A stretch of 64,000 bases of DNA, from the NCBI GenBank assembly GCA_021323855.1, contig JAJPKE010000045.1, forward strand, positions 1-64,000, read 5' to 3'. The stretch's first letter is position 1, and each line of letters begins with the position of its first letter. The translations under genes were made by a program, and so were the position numbers. Source of the stretch: Chloroflexota bacterium. GTDB lineage: Bacteria; Chloroflexota; Ktedonobacteria; Ktedonobacterales; JADMIN01. Positions 16,160 to 24,854 of the stretch are shown here, in pieces. The notes under the pieces were generated by a model that did no database searches, was not told the origin of the DNA, and saw nothing but the letters and a program-made list of their open reading frames with translations.

Positions 16160-16341
16160 ACTGGCATGTTCCTCACGTTCTGTGCTATTTGGTTGTCTTG
16201 TTTGTGCTGGTTGGGTCAATTCGGATGAGTGCGATGGGTGTTCTGCTGGTGACGGTTGCGTCAATTGCGTCAAGCTGTTGCCTCGTTCTTCTCTCTGCGC
16301 TGCCGCTGGTTCGTTTCTGTTCCGGCGGCGCATCATCTTTC

Positions 16342-16370
16342 ATTCTATGCCAGTAGACCGATACTGTCTA
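16342..16370 (-). promoter_or_regulatory. Promoter of the PHP/PimA/PgsA group
   Basis: On the minus strand TAGACA (16365-16370) and TAGAAT (16342-16347) are 17 bp apart. A short inverted repeat GTAGAC/GTCTAC (16353-16358, 16366-16371) overlaps the -35 box and could be an operator. Transcription would start near 16335, leaving a leader of about 175 nt before the preferred PHP start. Confidence 0.55.
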
Positions 16371-16520
16371 CCAAAAGCGCAGTATGCGGTACCTCTATAA
16401 TGTCTACGTTATGGGCCGGTAAAGGTCGTATGTGACGAGACGAACAGCAAAAAACTTTGCATCGCGCAACGCCCACTCAACGCCTGATGAACCCTTTGCT
16501 AACACCTAATGAATGCCCGA

Positions 16521-17471
16521 TTATTCAACATCCCAGATGGGCGAGAGTGTCGCCACCCACTGCTCTGGATGTTGCTCGATGGCCGCTTCCATCGTCTGTA
16601 AAAACTGCGCCTGCGCCCGGAGGACCAGCTCACTCGAACGGGCGCGCGTCGCCGTTCTGGTTGGCGCGGAACCGGAGCCGCCAGCGGACATGGATTCAGT
16701 AGCCGTGGCCTCTGCGGTCTCCTCCCCGGCGTTGATGTCCAGCGGCACGAACGCGCCGTAGGAGCGCCCTGGACCCTCGCGCCAGGAATAGGCTACCATC
16801 ACCGGCGCGCCGCTCTTGAGCGCCAACGCTATCGGCCCAGTGGGCATCTTCGCCGGTTCACCGAAGAACGGCACCTCGGCGCTGGACCCCATGACATAGC
16901 GATCCACCAGATACAGCAGCACCTCGCCACGTTTGAGCGCGTCGAACATCTCACGCAGCGAATCGCGGCTATCGGCGGCGACGAGCCGCAAATTGTGATG
17001 CTGGCGAATCTGGCAGAACAACTGAAAGAGCGCCTCCGGCTGCATATGCTCCACTGGCGTCATCAACTTATAGCCAAGCGCACCCAGCCGCGAAGCTGCG
17101 AACTCGAAATTGCCGAAGTGGCCGGTGAGCAGGATCAGGCCACGCCCCTCTGCCATCGCCCGGTCATACGCTTCCTGGTTGACAATCGTCCAACCAGCCT
17201 TCAACTCTTTATCCGAGATCGTTGGCCCGCGAAAGAAATCCAGATAGTTGAGCGCCATATGCTGAAACACGCCGCGTGTGGCCCAGTAGAGGCGTTCGGG
17301 ATCGTTCGCCAATGCAGGAATGTGGCGCAGATTGCGTTCCACCTGCCGCCGGGGGCCGCGCGCAAACGCCCAGATGAAGAACGCCGCGAAACTCACCAGC
17401 GGGCGCGCCAGCCAGATGGGAACGGCGGGCACGAGCGTCGCCGCCAGGCGAAATGCCCGATATTTCCACAT
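16521..17471 (-). CDS. LpxL/PatA-family lipid acyltransferase (second copy)
   Basis: Transfers a fatty acyl chain to a lipid-linked sugar at the membrane. It has 316 residues, with a hydrophobic N-terminus and the family catalytic motif His118-Phe-Gly-Asn-Phe-Glu123 (the HX4D/E box). A second conserved patch is VDRYVMG followed by FFGEPAKMPTGPIALALKSGAPV. The start at 17471 has a GAAGG ribosome site. It lies 55 bp downstream of a paralogue on the same strand. With PimA and phosphatidylinositol-phosphate synthase nearby, the likely acceptor is a mannosylated phosphatidylinositol, as for mycobacterial PatA. There is no lipid A pathway in the window. Confidence 0.85.
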   Translation of the reverse strand: MWKYRAFRLAATLVPAVPIWLARPLVSFAAFFIWAFARGPRRQVERNLRHIPALANDPERLYWATRGVFQHMALNYLDFFRGPTISDKELKAGWTIVNQEAYDRAMAEGRGLILLTGHFGNFEFAASRLGALGYKLMTPVEHMQPEALFQLFCQIRQHHNLRLVAADSRDSLREMFDALKRGEVLLYLVDRYVMGSSAEVPFFGEPAKMPTGPIALALKSGAPVMVAYSWREGPGRSYGAFVPLDINAGEETAEATATESMSAGGSGSAPTRTATRARSSELVLRAQAQFLQTMEAAIEQHPEQWVATLSPIWDVE

Positions 17472-17526
17472 CACCGGCCTTCCCTTCCATCTGTATGGTA
17501 TGAACTGCTCGATGTCTATTCTGTGT

Positions 17527-18495
17527 CTACTCTGCTGCGCCTGTAGAAACTGGCGTGGCCGTAGCTTGCGCATGCGGCGTGACGGAGCCTGAGCTATTGG
17601 CGCTGGTGGTCGCCGTTTCCAGCGGCCAGAAGCGCCGGAACATCGCCCACTGGTCCGGGCGCGCACGAATTTGCTCTTCTAGCGCAGTGAACATACGCTG
17701 CGTCAGGCGCACCGCATCGCCCTTCTTGTCGCTGGTCGTTTCGGGATAGATGATCGGACCGGCGCCAAGATAATACGTGGGAGAATAGTCCTCATCATAG
17801 ATGCAATAGCCTGGCAGGATGGCCGCGCCTGACTTCAGCGCGATCTGCGCGATGCCACCCGGCACCCAGCACTCGCGGCCAAAGAAGGTGATCGGTACCC
17901 CCTCACCCGGCGGCATGGGACGGTCCACCGCGACAGCGACGACGCCATTCTCCTGCAAGACGCGCAGGATTTGGCGCGGCGTTTTCTCAATGCGCAACAC
18001 ATCCATCCCCAGGTCGCGCCGCTGCTCTTGCCACATTTTGTCCATACGCGGATCTTTGATAGTTTCCACGATGAGATAGAGCGGGCAATGGTTGGCAACG
18101 GCGATGCCAGCTACGTCATACGCGCCGAAATGCGTGGAGACGAGGATAACGCCCTTGCCTGCGGCCCGCGCCTCATCCACGAGGCCATAGGCGCCCGGCG
18201 GCGGGGTCGTATCCTTCAGCCGCGCGACAATCGCTTCGCGCGTGGTGTTGGGCATATAAATGAAGTCAGAGATGTAGCGTCCGAAGTTGCGCCAGGAGAC
18301 TCGCGCCAGCCGCCTCGCGCGTGGATCGCTGGTCGTGGTGCCGAGAATCTGGGCCATGTTCTCAATGGTGACATGGCGCTTCGATATCCAGCCGTAATAA
18401 ATCAACACAGTCACGCTGCCAGCGATGGCCAGGCGCGCCGGTCGCGGCACTTTGCCAGCCAGCCAGCTTGCGAGACGGATGAGATAGTAGACCAT
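17527..18495 (-). CDS. LpxL/PatA-family lipid acyltransferase (first copy)
   Basis: Paralogue of the adjacent gene, 322 residues. The catalytic box is His122-Phe-Gly-Ala-Tyr-Asp127, the strict HX4D form. Further family motifs are VAVAVDRPMPPGEGVPITFFG and VPGGIAQIALKSGAAILPGY. The N-terminus has one membrane-associated hydrophobic stretch. Two acyltransferases side by side suggest two sequential or alternative acylations, matching diacylated phosphatidylinositol mannosides. The C-terminal 25 residues are Ser/Thr/Ala-rich. Confidence 0.87.
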   Translation of the reverse strand: MVYYLIRLASWLAGKVPRPARLAIAGSVTVLIYYGWISKRHVTIENMAQILGTTTSDPRARRLARVSWRNFGRYISDFIYMPNTTREAIVARLKDTTPPPGAYGLVDEARAAGKGVILVSTHFGAYDVAGIAVANHCPLYLIVETIKDPRMDKMWQEQRRDLGMDVLRIEKTPRQILRVLQENGVVAVAVDRPMPPGEGVPITFFGRECWVPGGIAQIALKSGAAILPGYCIYDEDYSPTYYLGAGPIIYPETTSDKKGDAVRLTQRMFTALEEQIRARPDQWAMFRRFWPLETATTSANSSGSVTPHAQATATPVSTGAAE

Positions 18496-18516
18496 CGGCG
18501 TTCCCTCGGACGTATA

Positions 18517-18630
18517 GCCCCCACCCCTAGCCCCTCCCCCATGCGCGTAGCCCCTCCCCCATGCGCGGGAGAGGGGAACCAGATGCTTTCACACACCCCT
18601 CTCCTCGCGAGGAGAGGGGCAGGGGTGAGG
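18517..18630. repeat. C-rich palindromic repeat cluster (two degenerate units)
   Basis: Repeated CCCCTCCCC blocks followed by GGGAGAGGGG, then a CCCCTCTCC-tcgcga-GGAGAGGGG hairpin (18597-18618). Same family as the repeats at 38798, 42919 and 50977. It fills the gap between the inositol-phosphate synthase stop and the acyltransferase start. Confidence 0.7.
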
Positions 18631-18638
18631 ATAGATCG

Positions 18639-19811
18639 CTAGGCGCTGGGCAGATCAGTGACGGCGACGGTCTCGGCCTCGACATGTCCGTTGGACTTCG
18701 TGGCCTGCTCTTCTTTCGCGCCCTGGCCGCCGTTGGCGAACTCGCGGATGAACTCTTCGGTCATCAGGCGGGCCTGCTCGTCAGTGTACTGGATGGCTGG
18801 CGACTTCATGAAGTAGGCCGACGGGCCGAGCAGTTCACCGGCGACACCGGCGTCTTTCGCCAGCTTGGCGCAGCGCACCGCATCAATCACGACACCGGCG
18901 GAGTTCGGCGAATCCCACACTTCCAGCTTCAGTTCCAGGTTCAGCGGCACATCACCGAAGGTGCGCCCTTCCAGGCGGATGAAGGCAAACTTGCGGTCGG
19001 TCAGCCACGGCACGTAGTCGCTGGGGCCGACGTGAACGTTCGGCGTGCCGAGATCATAGTCGAGCTGGCTGGTGACGGCGTTGGTTTTGGAGATCTTCTT
19101 GGACTCCAATCGCTCGCGCTCCAGCATATTCATGAAGTCGGTGTTGCCGCCGACGTTGAGTTGATAGGTGCGCTCCAGCTTGACGCCGCGCTCGCGGAAG
19201 AGGCGGGCCAGCGTGCGGTGAACGATAGTCGCGCCGACCTGGCTCTTGATGTCGTCGCCAATGATCGGCAGGCCAGCCTCCTCGAAGCGCTGGCGCCAGA
19301 ACTGCTCGCGGCCAATAAAGACCGGAATGCAGTTGACGAAGCCGCAGCCAGCCTGCAACACCTGCTCCACGTACCACTTGGTGGCCGTTTCGCTGCCAAC
19401 TGGCAGGTAGTTAACGACGATATCGGTGCCGGTGTCTTTGAGGACACTGACAATATCGGCGGTGCTGCCGGGCGCCTTCGTGATGACCTGTGAGAGATAT
19501 TTGCCGAGGCCGTCGTGCGTCATGCCGCGCACCACTGGAACGTTCTTGAAGGGCACATCGGTGAACTTATAGGTGTTGTTCTGCCCGGAGAAGATCGCCT
19601 CGCTCAGGTCCTTGCCCACTTTGTCCGCGTCCACATCAATGGCGGCGGAGAACTCCACATCATTGATATGATAGCCGCCAAGATTGACGTGCATCAGGCC
19701 GGGGATGAAATCTGTCTCGGAGGCGTTCTTGTAATACTCCACGCCCTGCACGAGAGACGAAGCGCAGTTGCCCACGCCAATGATCGCCACGCGGACCTTG
19801 TTCTTACCCAC
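18639..19811 (-). CDS. ino1: myo-Inositol-1-phosphate synthase
   Basis: Converts glucose 6-phosphate to inositol 1-phosphate using NAD, the first step to inositol lipids. It has 390 residues, the compact archaeal/actinobacterial form. The NAD site is [16 protein letters not shown]. Other conserved stretches are [43 protein letters not shown] and [23 protein letters not shown] 19811 is preferred because AGGAGG sits 10 nt upstream; an earlier GTG at 19835 would place that site inside the gene. It leads the minus-strand lipid cluster. Confidence 0.95.
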   Translation of the reverse strand: MGKNKVRVAIIGVGNCASSLVQGVEYYKNASETDFIPGLMHVNLGGYHINDVEFSAAIDVDADKVGKDLSEAIFSGQNNTYKFTDVPFKNVPVVRGMTHDGLGKYLSQVITKAPGSTADIVSVLKDTGTDIVVNYLPVGSETATKWYVEQVLQAGCGFVNCIPVFIGREQFWRQRFEEAGLPIIGDDIKSQVGATIVHRTLARLFRERGVKLERTYQLNVGGNTDFMNMLERERLESKKISKTNAVTSQLDYDLGTPNVHVGPSDYVPWLTDRKFAFIRLEGRTFGDVPLNLELKLEVWDSPNSAGVVIDAVRCAKLAKDAGVAGELLGPSAYFMKSPAIQYTDEQARLMTEEFIREFANGGQGAKEEQATKSNGHVEAETVAVTDLPSA

Positions 19812-19865
19812 TGTCGTTTGACCTCCTCTGGTCACTTTCTGTCTACGGTTTTGTTTGTCTACGAT

Positions 19866-19892
19866 TGTCGCCTGTGTCGCCTGAGTTGCCTG
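19866..19892. repeat. Three 9-bp tandem repeats
   Basis: tgtcgcctg, tgtcgcctg and agttgcctg run in tandem, preceded by two gtctacg copies (19841-19863), in the spacer between the ArsR and inositol-phosphate synthase genes. No gene is visible here. Confidence 0.6.
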
Positions 19893-19973
19893 CTGGAAAT
19901 CGCCAGGGAAAACCGAAATAATCGCTACGCAGGGCGCCAGCGGTCATATACGCCATCGGCGCGATGATGCTGG

Positions 19974-20435
19974 TTAGCTCTGCGGAGTAGCTTTGAGTGT
20001 CTGCACCGTCTTCGCCGGACCCTCTGTATACCGCTCTGGTCGCTCCGGCAGCGTCACCGGCGCTGTTGCTGTTGTCGTTGCTGTCGCTGCCGCTGCCGTT
20101 GTGGCTGGAACAGCGATCACGTCGCTCAGCAGCCGCAGGCAATGTTGGTAGCGGTTGCGGTCCAGCGAGCAATGCACCTGTCGCCCCGTGCGCCGCGTGC
20201 GCACCAGCCCCGCGCGCCGCAGGATGTTGAGATGCCACGAAACCAGCGGCTGGCTGATATAACGGCCCCGATTGATGAGCGTCTCCGCCAGATCGGTGAC
20301 CGTCATCTCCGAGGCGGCGGCCAGCACATGCAGCATATCGAGGCGATGCACATCGCCCAACGCCTTCAGCATGCGCTTGAGGTCCAGGTATTCGTGATAT
20401 TCGTGCCCGGCAGCCAGATCGTCTGTGTCGTTCAT
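19974..20435 (-). CDS. ArsR/SmtB-family winged-helix regulator
   Basis: A DNA-binding repressor of 153 residues. The helix-turn-helix core is LKALGDVHRLDMLHVLAAASEMTVTDLAETL...QPLVSWHLNILRRAGLVRTRRTGRQVHCSL. No ArsR-type CVC metal site is present. The C-terminal 45 residues are Ala/Thr-rich and probably unstructured. The start at 20435 has AGAGGGA upstream. It lies 162 bp upstream of inositol-phosphate synthase on the same strand, so it may regulate the lipid cluster, but it may equally control only itself. Confidence 0.85.
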   Translation of the reverse strand: MNDTDDLAAGHEYHEYLDLKRMLKALGDVHRLDMLHVLAAASEMTVTDLAETLINRGRYISQPLVSWHLNILRRAGLVRTRRTGRQVHCSLDRNRYQHCLRLLSDVIAVPATTAAAATATTTATAPVTLPERPERYTEGPAKTVQTLKATPQS

Positions 20436-20506
20436 GAGTCCCTCTTTTTGATCTGCGCCCTCGTCCGCTCCACTCCGTTGTGCTGTCGCGGATACTTCAA
20501 GAAACG

Positions 20507-20572
20507 CTATATCAAAAAGCACTATATAAAGAACCGCTTATCTATATACCGGAAAGCACCCTATCTTGTCAA
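20507..20572 (-). promoter_or_regulatory. Promoter/operator region of the ArsR gene
   Basis: On the minus strand a perfect TTGACA (20567-20572) is followed 18 bp later by TATATA (20543-20548). CTATAT recurs at 20507, 20522 and 20542, giving AT-rich repeats over and below the promoter that could be the autoregulatory operator. Confidence 0.5.
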
Positions 20573-20694
20573 GCACTTCTTTTGCGATTGACGACGATTT
20601 TACATTTTGGGCTGCCTTTCCATCTCGACCCAAGCCGCTTAGAATGGGCGTTTGTAGCAGGTGAAGCGTTTGGTCTTTTGGGGAGATGAAGGTG

Positions 20695-22140
20695 ATGAAA
20701 AATCAGATAATTCTATCCCTGGCACAGTTACGCCGGCAGGCGAAAGATGCCGATGAGAAGGTGCGACGGAACGTTGCCCGTGAACTGACGAAATTTTGCC
20801 AGCCAGAGCAAGTTCCGGACATAGTGCAGGCGCTGCTGACAGATACGCATTGGGCGGTACGCCTGGAAATGGTGCGTTCGCTCTGCGCATTGCAGGATCG
20901 CCGTCTTGCGGATATTCTCCTCACACGATTGGACGACCGAAGCAGCAAGGTGCGCGGATTGGTCGCCCGTACACTAGGGAGACTCAATGCCAAAGAAGCA
21001 GTTACGCCATTGACCGCCTGTTTGCAAGATCGAGACTGGTGGGTACGTGGGGGCGCAGCGGGAAGTCTTGGAGAATTGGGAGATCAGGAAGCGGTCGAAC
21101 CGTTAATCGCGTGTTTGGGCGACCAACACTATTGGGTGCGATATCGGGCAGCAGAAAGTCTGGGCAAACTGCGAGATGAACGTGCTTTTGCACCACTCCT
21201 GACCTGCTTGCAAGACCCACATGAATCGGTACGCGGCCAGGCGGCAGAGAGTTTAGGGCAACTGGGTGACATAGGCGCGCTCGAGCCACTGGTCACCAGT
21301 CTGAACGATCAGTATCCTGTGGTGCGGTGGAGCGCAGCGAAAGCGCTGGGCTACCTGAAAGACAGCAGGGCCATCGCGCCGCTCATCACTTGCCTGCAAG
21401 ACAAAAATGAGAGCGTACGGGGGTACGCTGTGCAGTCGCTAGGCAAACTAGCTGATAGGCAGACCATCGGACCGCTCATCACCTGCCTGCAAAATCGCAA
21501 TAGCACGTTGCGCGCGTATGCAGCCCTGGCGCTTGGGCAGTTGGGAGATAGCCGAGCCGTTGAACCGCTCATCACCTGCCTGGGCGACTCAAATCATTGG
21601 GTACAGCTCACAGCAATAAGGAGTTTGCAAAAACTGGGCGATCCACGGTCTACCGCGCCACTACGCGCGCTGGTCGAACCCCTCATCGCTAGTTTGCAAA
21701 ACCAGAATGACGCTGAACGTACGTACGCAACAGAAGCATTGGGAGAGCTAAGTGATAAACGGGCTGTTCGGCCTCTCATTGCGTGCCTGGAAGACGCCGC
21801 ATGGCAAGTACGGCGTGCGGCGGCAGAAAGTCTCGGCAAACTGGGAGATCCACAGGCAGTTGAACCATTGTTTGATCGTTTACAAGATGAGAACGACTGG
21901 GTGCGATTTCTGGCAGCAGAGAGTGCGTGGAAGTTGGGAGACGCACGGGCGATTGAGACAATGATTGCGTGTCTGAACACAGACAATCATTGGATACGGC
22001 TTAAAGCGATAGAGAGCCTGGGCCTGTTTGAAGATAAACGCACCATCGAACCGTTATGCGCGTTCGTTGAGAGCAGCAATAATGCACAGGAAAGAGAGGC
22101 AGCGCAGGCAGCTTTGCAATTCGTAGCAGATGGGCAATAG
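20695..22140 (+). CDS. HEAT-repeat (PBS-lyase-like) protein
   Basis: About 481 residues made almost wholly of roughly 13-15 HEAT-like repeats of 30-31 residues with the pattern A-x-E-S-L-G-x-L-G-D-x-x-A-V-E-P-L-I-x-C-L-x-D. This gives an alpha-solenoid for protein binding. There is no signal peptide or membrane segment and no catalytic motif. ATG 20695 is preferred: GGGGAG lies 9 nt upstream, whereas ATG 20686 directly abuts it. Solenoids of this type act as scaffolds or as lyase/modification-enzyme partners. No partner is evident next door. Confidence 0.85.
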   Translation: MKNQIILSLAQLRRQAKDADEKVRRNVARELTKFCQPEQVPDIVQALLTDTHWAVRLEMVRSLCALQDRRLADILLTRLDDRSSKVRGLVARTLGRLNAKEAVTPLTACLQDRDWWVRGGAAGSLGELGDQEAVEPLIACLGDQHYWVRYRAAESLGKLRDERAFAPLLTCLQDPHESVRGQAAESLGQLGDIGALEPLVTSLNDQYPVVRWSAAKALGYLKDSRAIAPLITCLQDKNESVRGYAVQSLGKLADRQTIGPLITCLQNRNSTLRAYAALALGQLGDSRAVEPLITCLGDSNHWVQLTAIRSLQKLGDPRSTAPLRALVEPLIASLQNQNDAERTYATEALGELSDKRAVRPLIACLEDAAWQVRRAAAESLGKLGDPQAVEPLFDRLQDENDWVRFLAAESAWKLGDARAIETMIACLNTDNHWIRLKAIESLGLFEDKRTIEPLCAFVESSNNAQEREAAQAALQFVADGQ

Positions 22141-22360
22141 AAAGTCACATTCAAGAAATGCGCAGGCAAATTATCTTTCTCGTGCTCCGCTTGTACATTG
22201 CGCCGCAAGCAGGTATACTGTTCGTGCGATAGCCGCACCGTTGTTCCGTGACATAACGACAGCGCAGGCTATCTGGTGCTTGCCGCTAGCGGGAATCGTT
22301 GGGAATGGGCCGGGAGTTGCCGGGAATTGCGCCGGATGGGCGCGAAAGGAGCCGCTTCGC

Positions 22361-22678
22361 GTGGTGAAGATCGCCTACGACTTTGACCAATTGGATAGCA
22401 CGGCACAGACCATCACCAGCCAGGCCGACACCCTGCGCCAGCAGGTGGAAAGCTACTGGAAGACGCTGGTGAGCGATGTAGATCAGATGCCGCCTTCTGC
22501 GTCGTCCAGCACGTCACCCAGCCTCAACGATTGCCTCTCGCTGATGATTAAGTCGCTGGCGCAGATATTGGCGCTGCGCGCGAGCCTGGGCACACAGCTC
22601 GCCAACGCCTCGGCGGCGGCGCAGCAATGCGAGGCGGCAAACCAGCCGGAGCCGCGCCCTGTGCATGGCCCGTTCTAG
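22361..22678 (+). CDS. Small helical protein, WXG100-like
   Basis: 105 residues, mostly helical. The N-terminal half (YDFDQLDSTAQTITSQADTLRQQVESYWKTL) resembles the helical hairpin of WXG100/ESX secreted proteins, with a Trp in the expected turn area but no WxG triplet. GTG 22361 has AAGGAG (22346-22351) 9 nt upstream. It is 36 bp upstream of a larger helical-domain protein in the same direction, probably an operon. Export by a type VII-like system is conjecture; no secretion ATPase lies in the window. Confidence 0.6.
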   Translation: MVKIAYDFDQLDSTAQTITSQADTLRQQVESYWKTLVSDVDQMPPSASSSTSPSLNDCLSLMIKSLAQILALRASLGTQLANASAAAQQCEAANQPEPRPVHGPF

Positions 22679-22714
22679 GCAGCGTGTTCTCAGGATTTGG
22701 AAGGGAGTCTCGGT

Positions 22715-24115
22715 GTGGGTCTTGCGACAAATTTCGTCAGTTCGCTGCTCGGAGAACTGAGCGATTTCAGCACACAAGCCAACAATATCGCCACCGCGTT
22801 CAATGATGATGCGCAATCGCTCGTCTGGCAGGTGCAAGATTTAGCGGGCTGCGCCAGCGGTCCCAGCTATGACGCGCTCTGCAAAGCCTCCACCAGCTAT
22901 CAGAGCCAGGTGGGCGGCTGGCTGGACCCGCTGACACAGGTGCGCGCCGCCGCGCAACGCTATCACGACACTATCAACCAGGCTTCCCAACAGCTTGATG
23001 GCACGGTCTACTGGCCCGACCTCTACGACACGAAATATCAGGTTGTCCTCTCTGAAGCCGATATCATCAACCTCGTCTTTTCTCAATACCTCACGCTTGA
23101 TACGGTGCTGAGCCAGGGGAGTTCGGTGACTTCCAGCGCGTTTACCTCGGCGCAGGAAGCGCTGGCGCAGCAGAAGGCCAGCCAACAGCAGCCGTACACG
23201 CCGCAGCCCATGCCGGGCTTCGATGATGGGTACGAAGCGCGGACGCTGTTGAATGCGTGGGCAGATTCATTGCAGCAGGCCACACAGCAATGGCAGGTAA
23301 CGGTAGCCGTTCACGCCTATGAAGAGGGAAGCGTGCCGAAGCTGGCAGGGGTGAACCCGAATCCGGCGTTGGTGGCAGGCATCACCAATGAATTCAACAG
23401 TCTCGACCCGTATGGGCAGATCTCCACGAACGATAGCTTTACCAGTTCGATCACGCCGCAGCAATATCAGCAGGTGGTCAGCACGTACAACGATCCACGC
23501 ACCCAGGAGGCGTTGCTCATTCTGATGACGACGCCGACCGGCGCCAAGTTTGCGCAATATTTGCTCTACATGGGCAAAAAGGTTGGCCAGGACTTCATCT
23601 CCTGGCAGCATCTCGGCACCGGCAATAGCGCACCCGGAGCCGTCACGACGTATGGCGGCTACATCCAACTGAACCTGGACACCTTCAGCGACATGCCCAC
23701 CGAAGCCGGCTATCTGGTGCATGAGGGTTTGGAGTCCTATTTCAAGACGGCGCTGGGCATTCGTGAGATGGGCAGCCAGCACGCGGATTACCTGGCGGAT
23801 TGGGAGGCTGGCAAGTTCTGGCATGAATACAACGGCAGCTCGTATGGGTCCTACGGTCAGACCTTCAATACGTGGATCAATGGCAATGGCAGTTGGTATC
23901 GCGACACGGCGCACGAGCCAGTCAATACGAACATCCATAATATTGATACGCCGGGCTACATCTGGCACGATAGCGCTGAGCAGAGCATCGGCAGCTTCTT
24001 CGGCCAGCACTGGGGAGAAACGAACGTCGGCACGCCGCCAAATCCGATGGGGCTGACGCCACAGATGCTCACCACGAACGACCTGAGCACACTCGATCCG
24101 CTGCCGAAAAACTGA
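22715..24115 (+). CDS. Uncharacterised protein: N-terminal helical (WXG/LXG-like) domain, C-terminal putative metallopeptidase-like domain
   Basis: 466 residues that I cannot assign to a named family. Residues 1-190 are predicted helical, resembling the pairing domain of type VII effectors. The C-terminal part has an HExxE-type segment in LVHEGLESYF, followed 18 residues later by QHADYLADWEAGKFWHE, so His, Glu and Asp residues are spaced like a zinc site, though HExxH itself is missing. No signal peptide. GTG 22715 has AAGGGAG 7 nt upstream. With the small helical gene just before it, an effector plus chaperone pair is a reasonable hypothesis. Confidence 0.55.
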   Translation: MGLATNFVSSLLGELSDFSTQANNIATAFNDDAQSLVWQVQDLAGCASGPSYDALCKASTSYQSQVGGWLDPLTQVRAAAQRYHDTINQASQQLDGTVYWPDLYDTKYQVVLSEADIINLVFSQYLTLDTVLSQGSSVTSSAFTSAQEALAQQKASQQQPYTPQPMPGFDDGYEARTLLNAWADSLQQATQQWQVTVAVHAYEEGSVPKLAGVNPNPALVAGITNEFNSLDPYGQISTNDSFTSSITPQQYQQVVSTYNDPRTQEALLILMTTPTGAKFAQYLLYMGKKVGQDFISWQHLGTGNSAPGAVTTYGGYIQLNLDTFSDMPTEAGYLVHEGLESYFKTALGIREMGSQHADYLADWEAGKFWHEYNGSSYGSYGQTFNTWINGNGSWYRDTAHEPVNTNIHNIDTPGYIWHDSAEQSIGSFFGQHWGETNVGTPPNPMGLTPQMLTTNDLSTLDPLPKN

Positions 24116-24153
24116 AGCGCAGGGTCGAACGTCCGGGCAGCACGAGCAATACG

Positions 24154-24552
24154 TCACTCAACCGGCTGCTCGCCAACCTCCACGGCAGAGCAGGTATCAC
24201 AGGCGCGCACGAACGCGCGTCCTTTGGGCATGCGCACGATGCCAGCGGTGCGCATGCCACCGTCGCCACAATAGGGGCAGGGATAGATCGGCACCATCTC
24301 ATCGTCGCGGAGCGCGCGAAACGAGGATTGCAGGATCACCTTCAGCAGCGCCTCATTTTTCCCCTGCTTCTGCAAGAGGACGCGCGCCGCGTGCCCCGCT
24401 GGCTCCATATCCGTCTTTGGCGTGTCATCGTCGCTTGCGAGCGAGGAGCGAGATGCTGATTTTGCCGGCTCCCTGGCGTCCCAACGCTCACCGCGCTCGG
24501 CCTTTTCGCCGCTTTTGCTGCTTTCGCCAGGCCCATGTTCTCTATATGGCAT
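24154..24552 (-). CDS. Small zinc-ribbon protein
   Basis: 132 residues. A charged, Ser-rich N-terminal region of about 55 residues is followed by a conserved segment with two CxxC knuckles (CPYCG and CDTC) that likely bind one zinc. It converges with the preceding helical protein gene, with only 38 bp between stops. Function unknown; the C-terminal EVGEQPVE tail is acidic. Confidence 0.62.
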   Translation of the reverse strand: MPYREHGPGESSKSGEKAERGERWDAREPAKSASRSSLASDDDTPKTDMEPAGHAARVLLQKQGKNEALLKVILQSSFRALRDDEMVPIYPCPYCGDGGMRTAGIVRMPKGRAFVRACDTCSAVEVGEQPVE

Positions 24553-24854
24553 ACCTAAACATCCACTTCACTACACCTGGGGTAGCAGGCGAACTCTCTG
24601 ACGGCTCACTGAACAATGATATTAGAACGCCTATACTACGCATGACTACTCAACACTAATGCAGAAGGTGTGCCATATCGCCATGTGACGCGGTATTCCT
24701 CGCAATCTGAAGTATATCGGTGCGGCGTATCACAACACGCTATCGCTGGACTCATTGCCGAAATACCCATGTTGTCTTGCCCGCAGCCGGTGGCTTCGGT
24801 ACAATGGCTACTGCTGATAACAGAAACCACTACTAGATAGCGGGGTATCCACCT
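24553..24854. other. Divergent intergenic region with a manC promoter
   Basis: The only signal I see is on the plus strand: TTGCCC (24777-24782) and TACAAT (24800-24805), 17 bp apart, about 45 bases before the mannose-1-phosphate guanylyltransferase start. The rest shows nothing recognisable. Confidence 0.5.
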
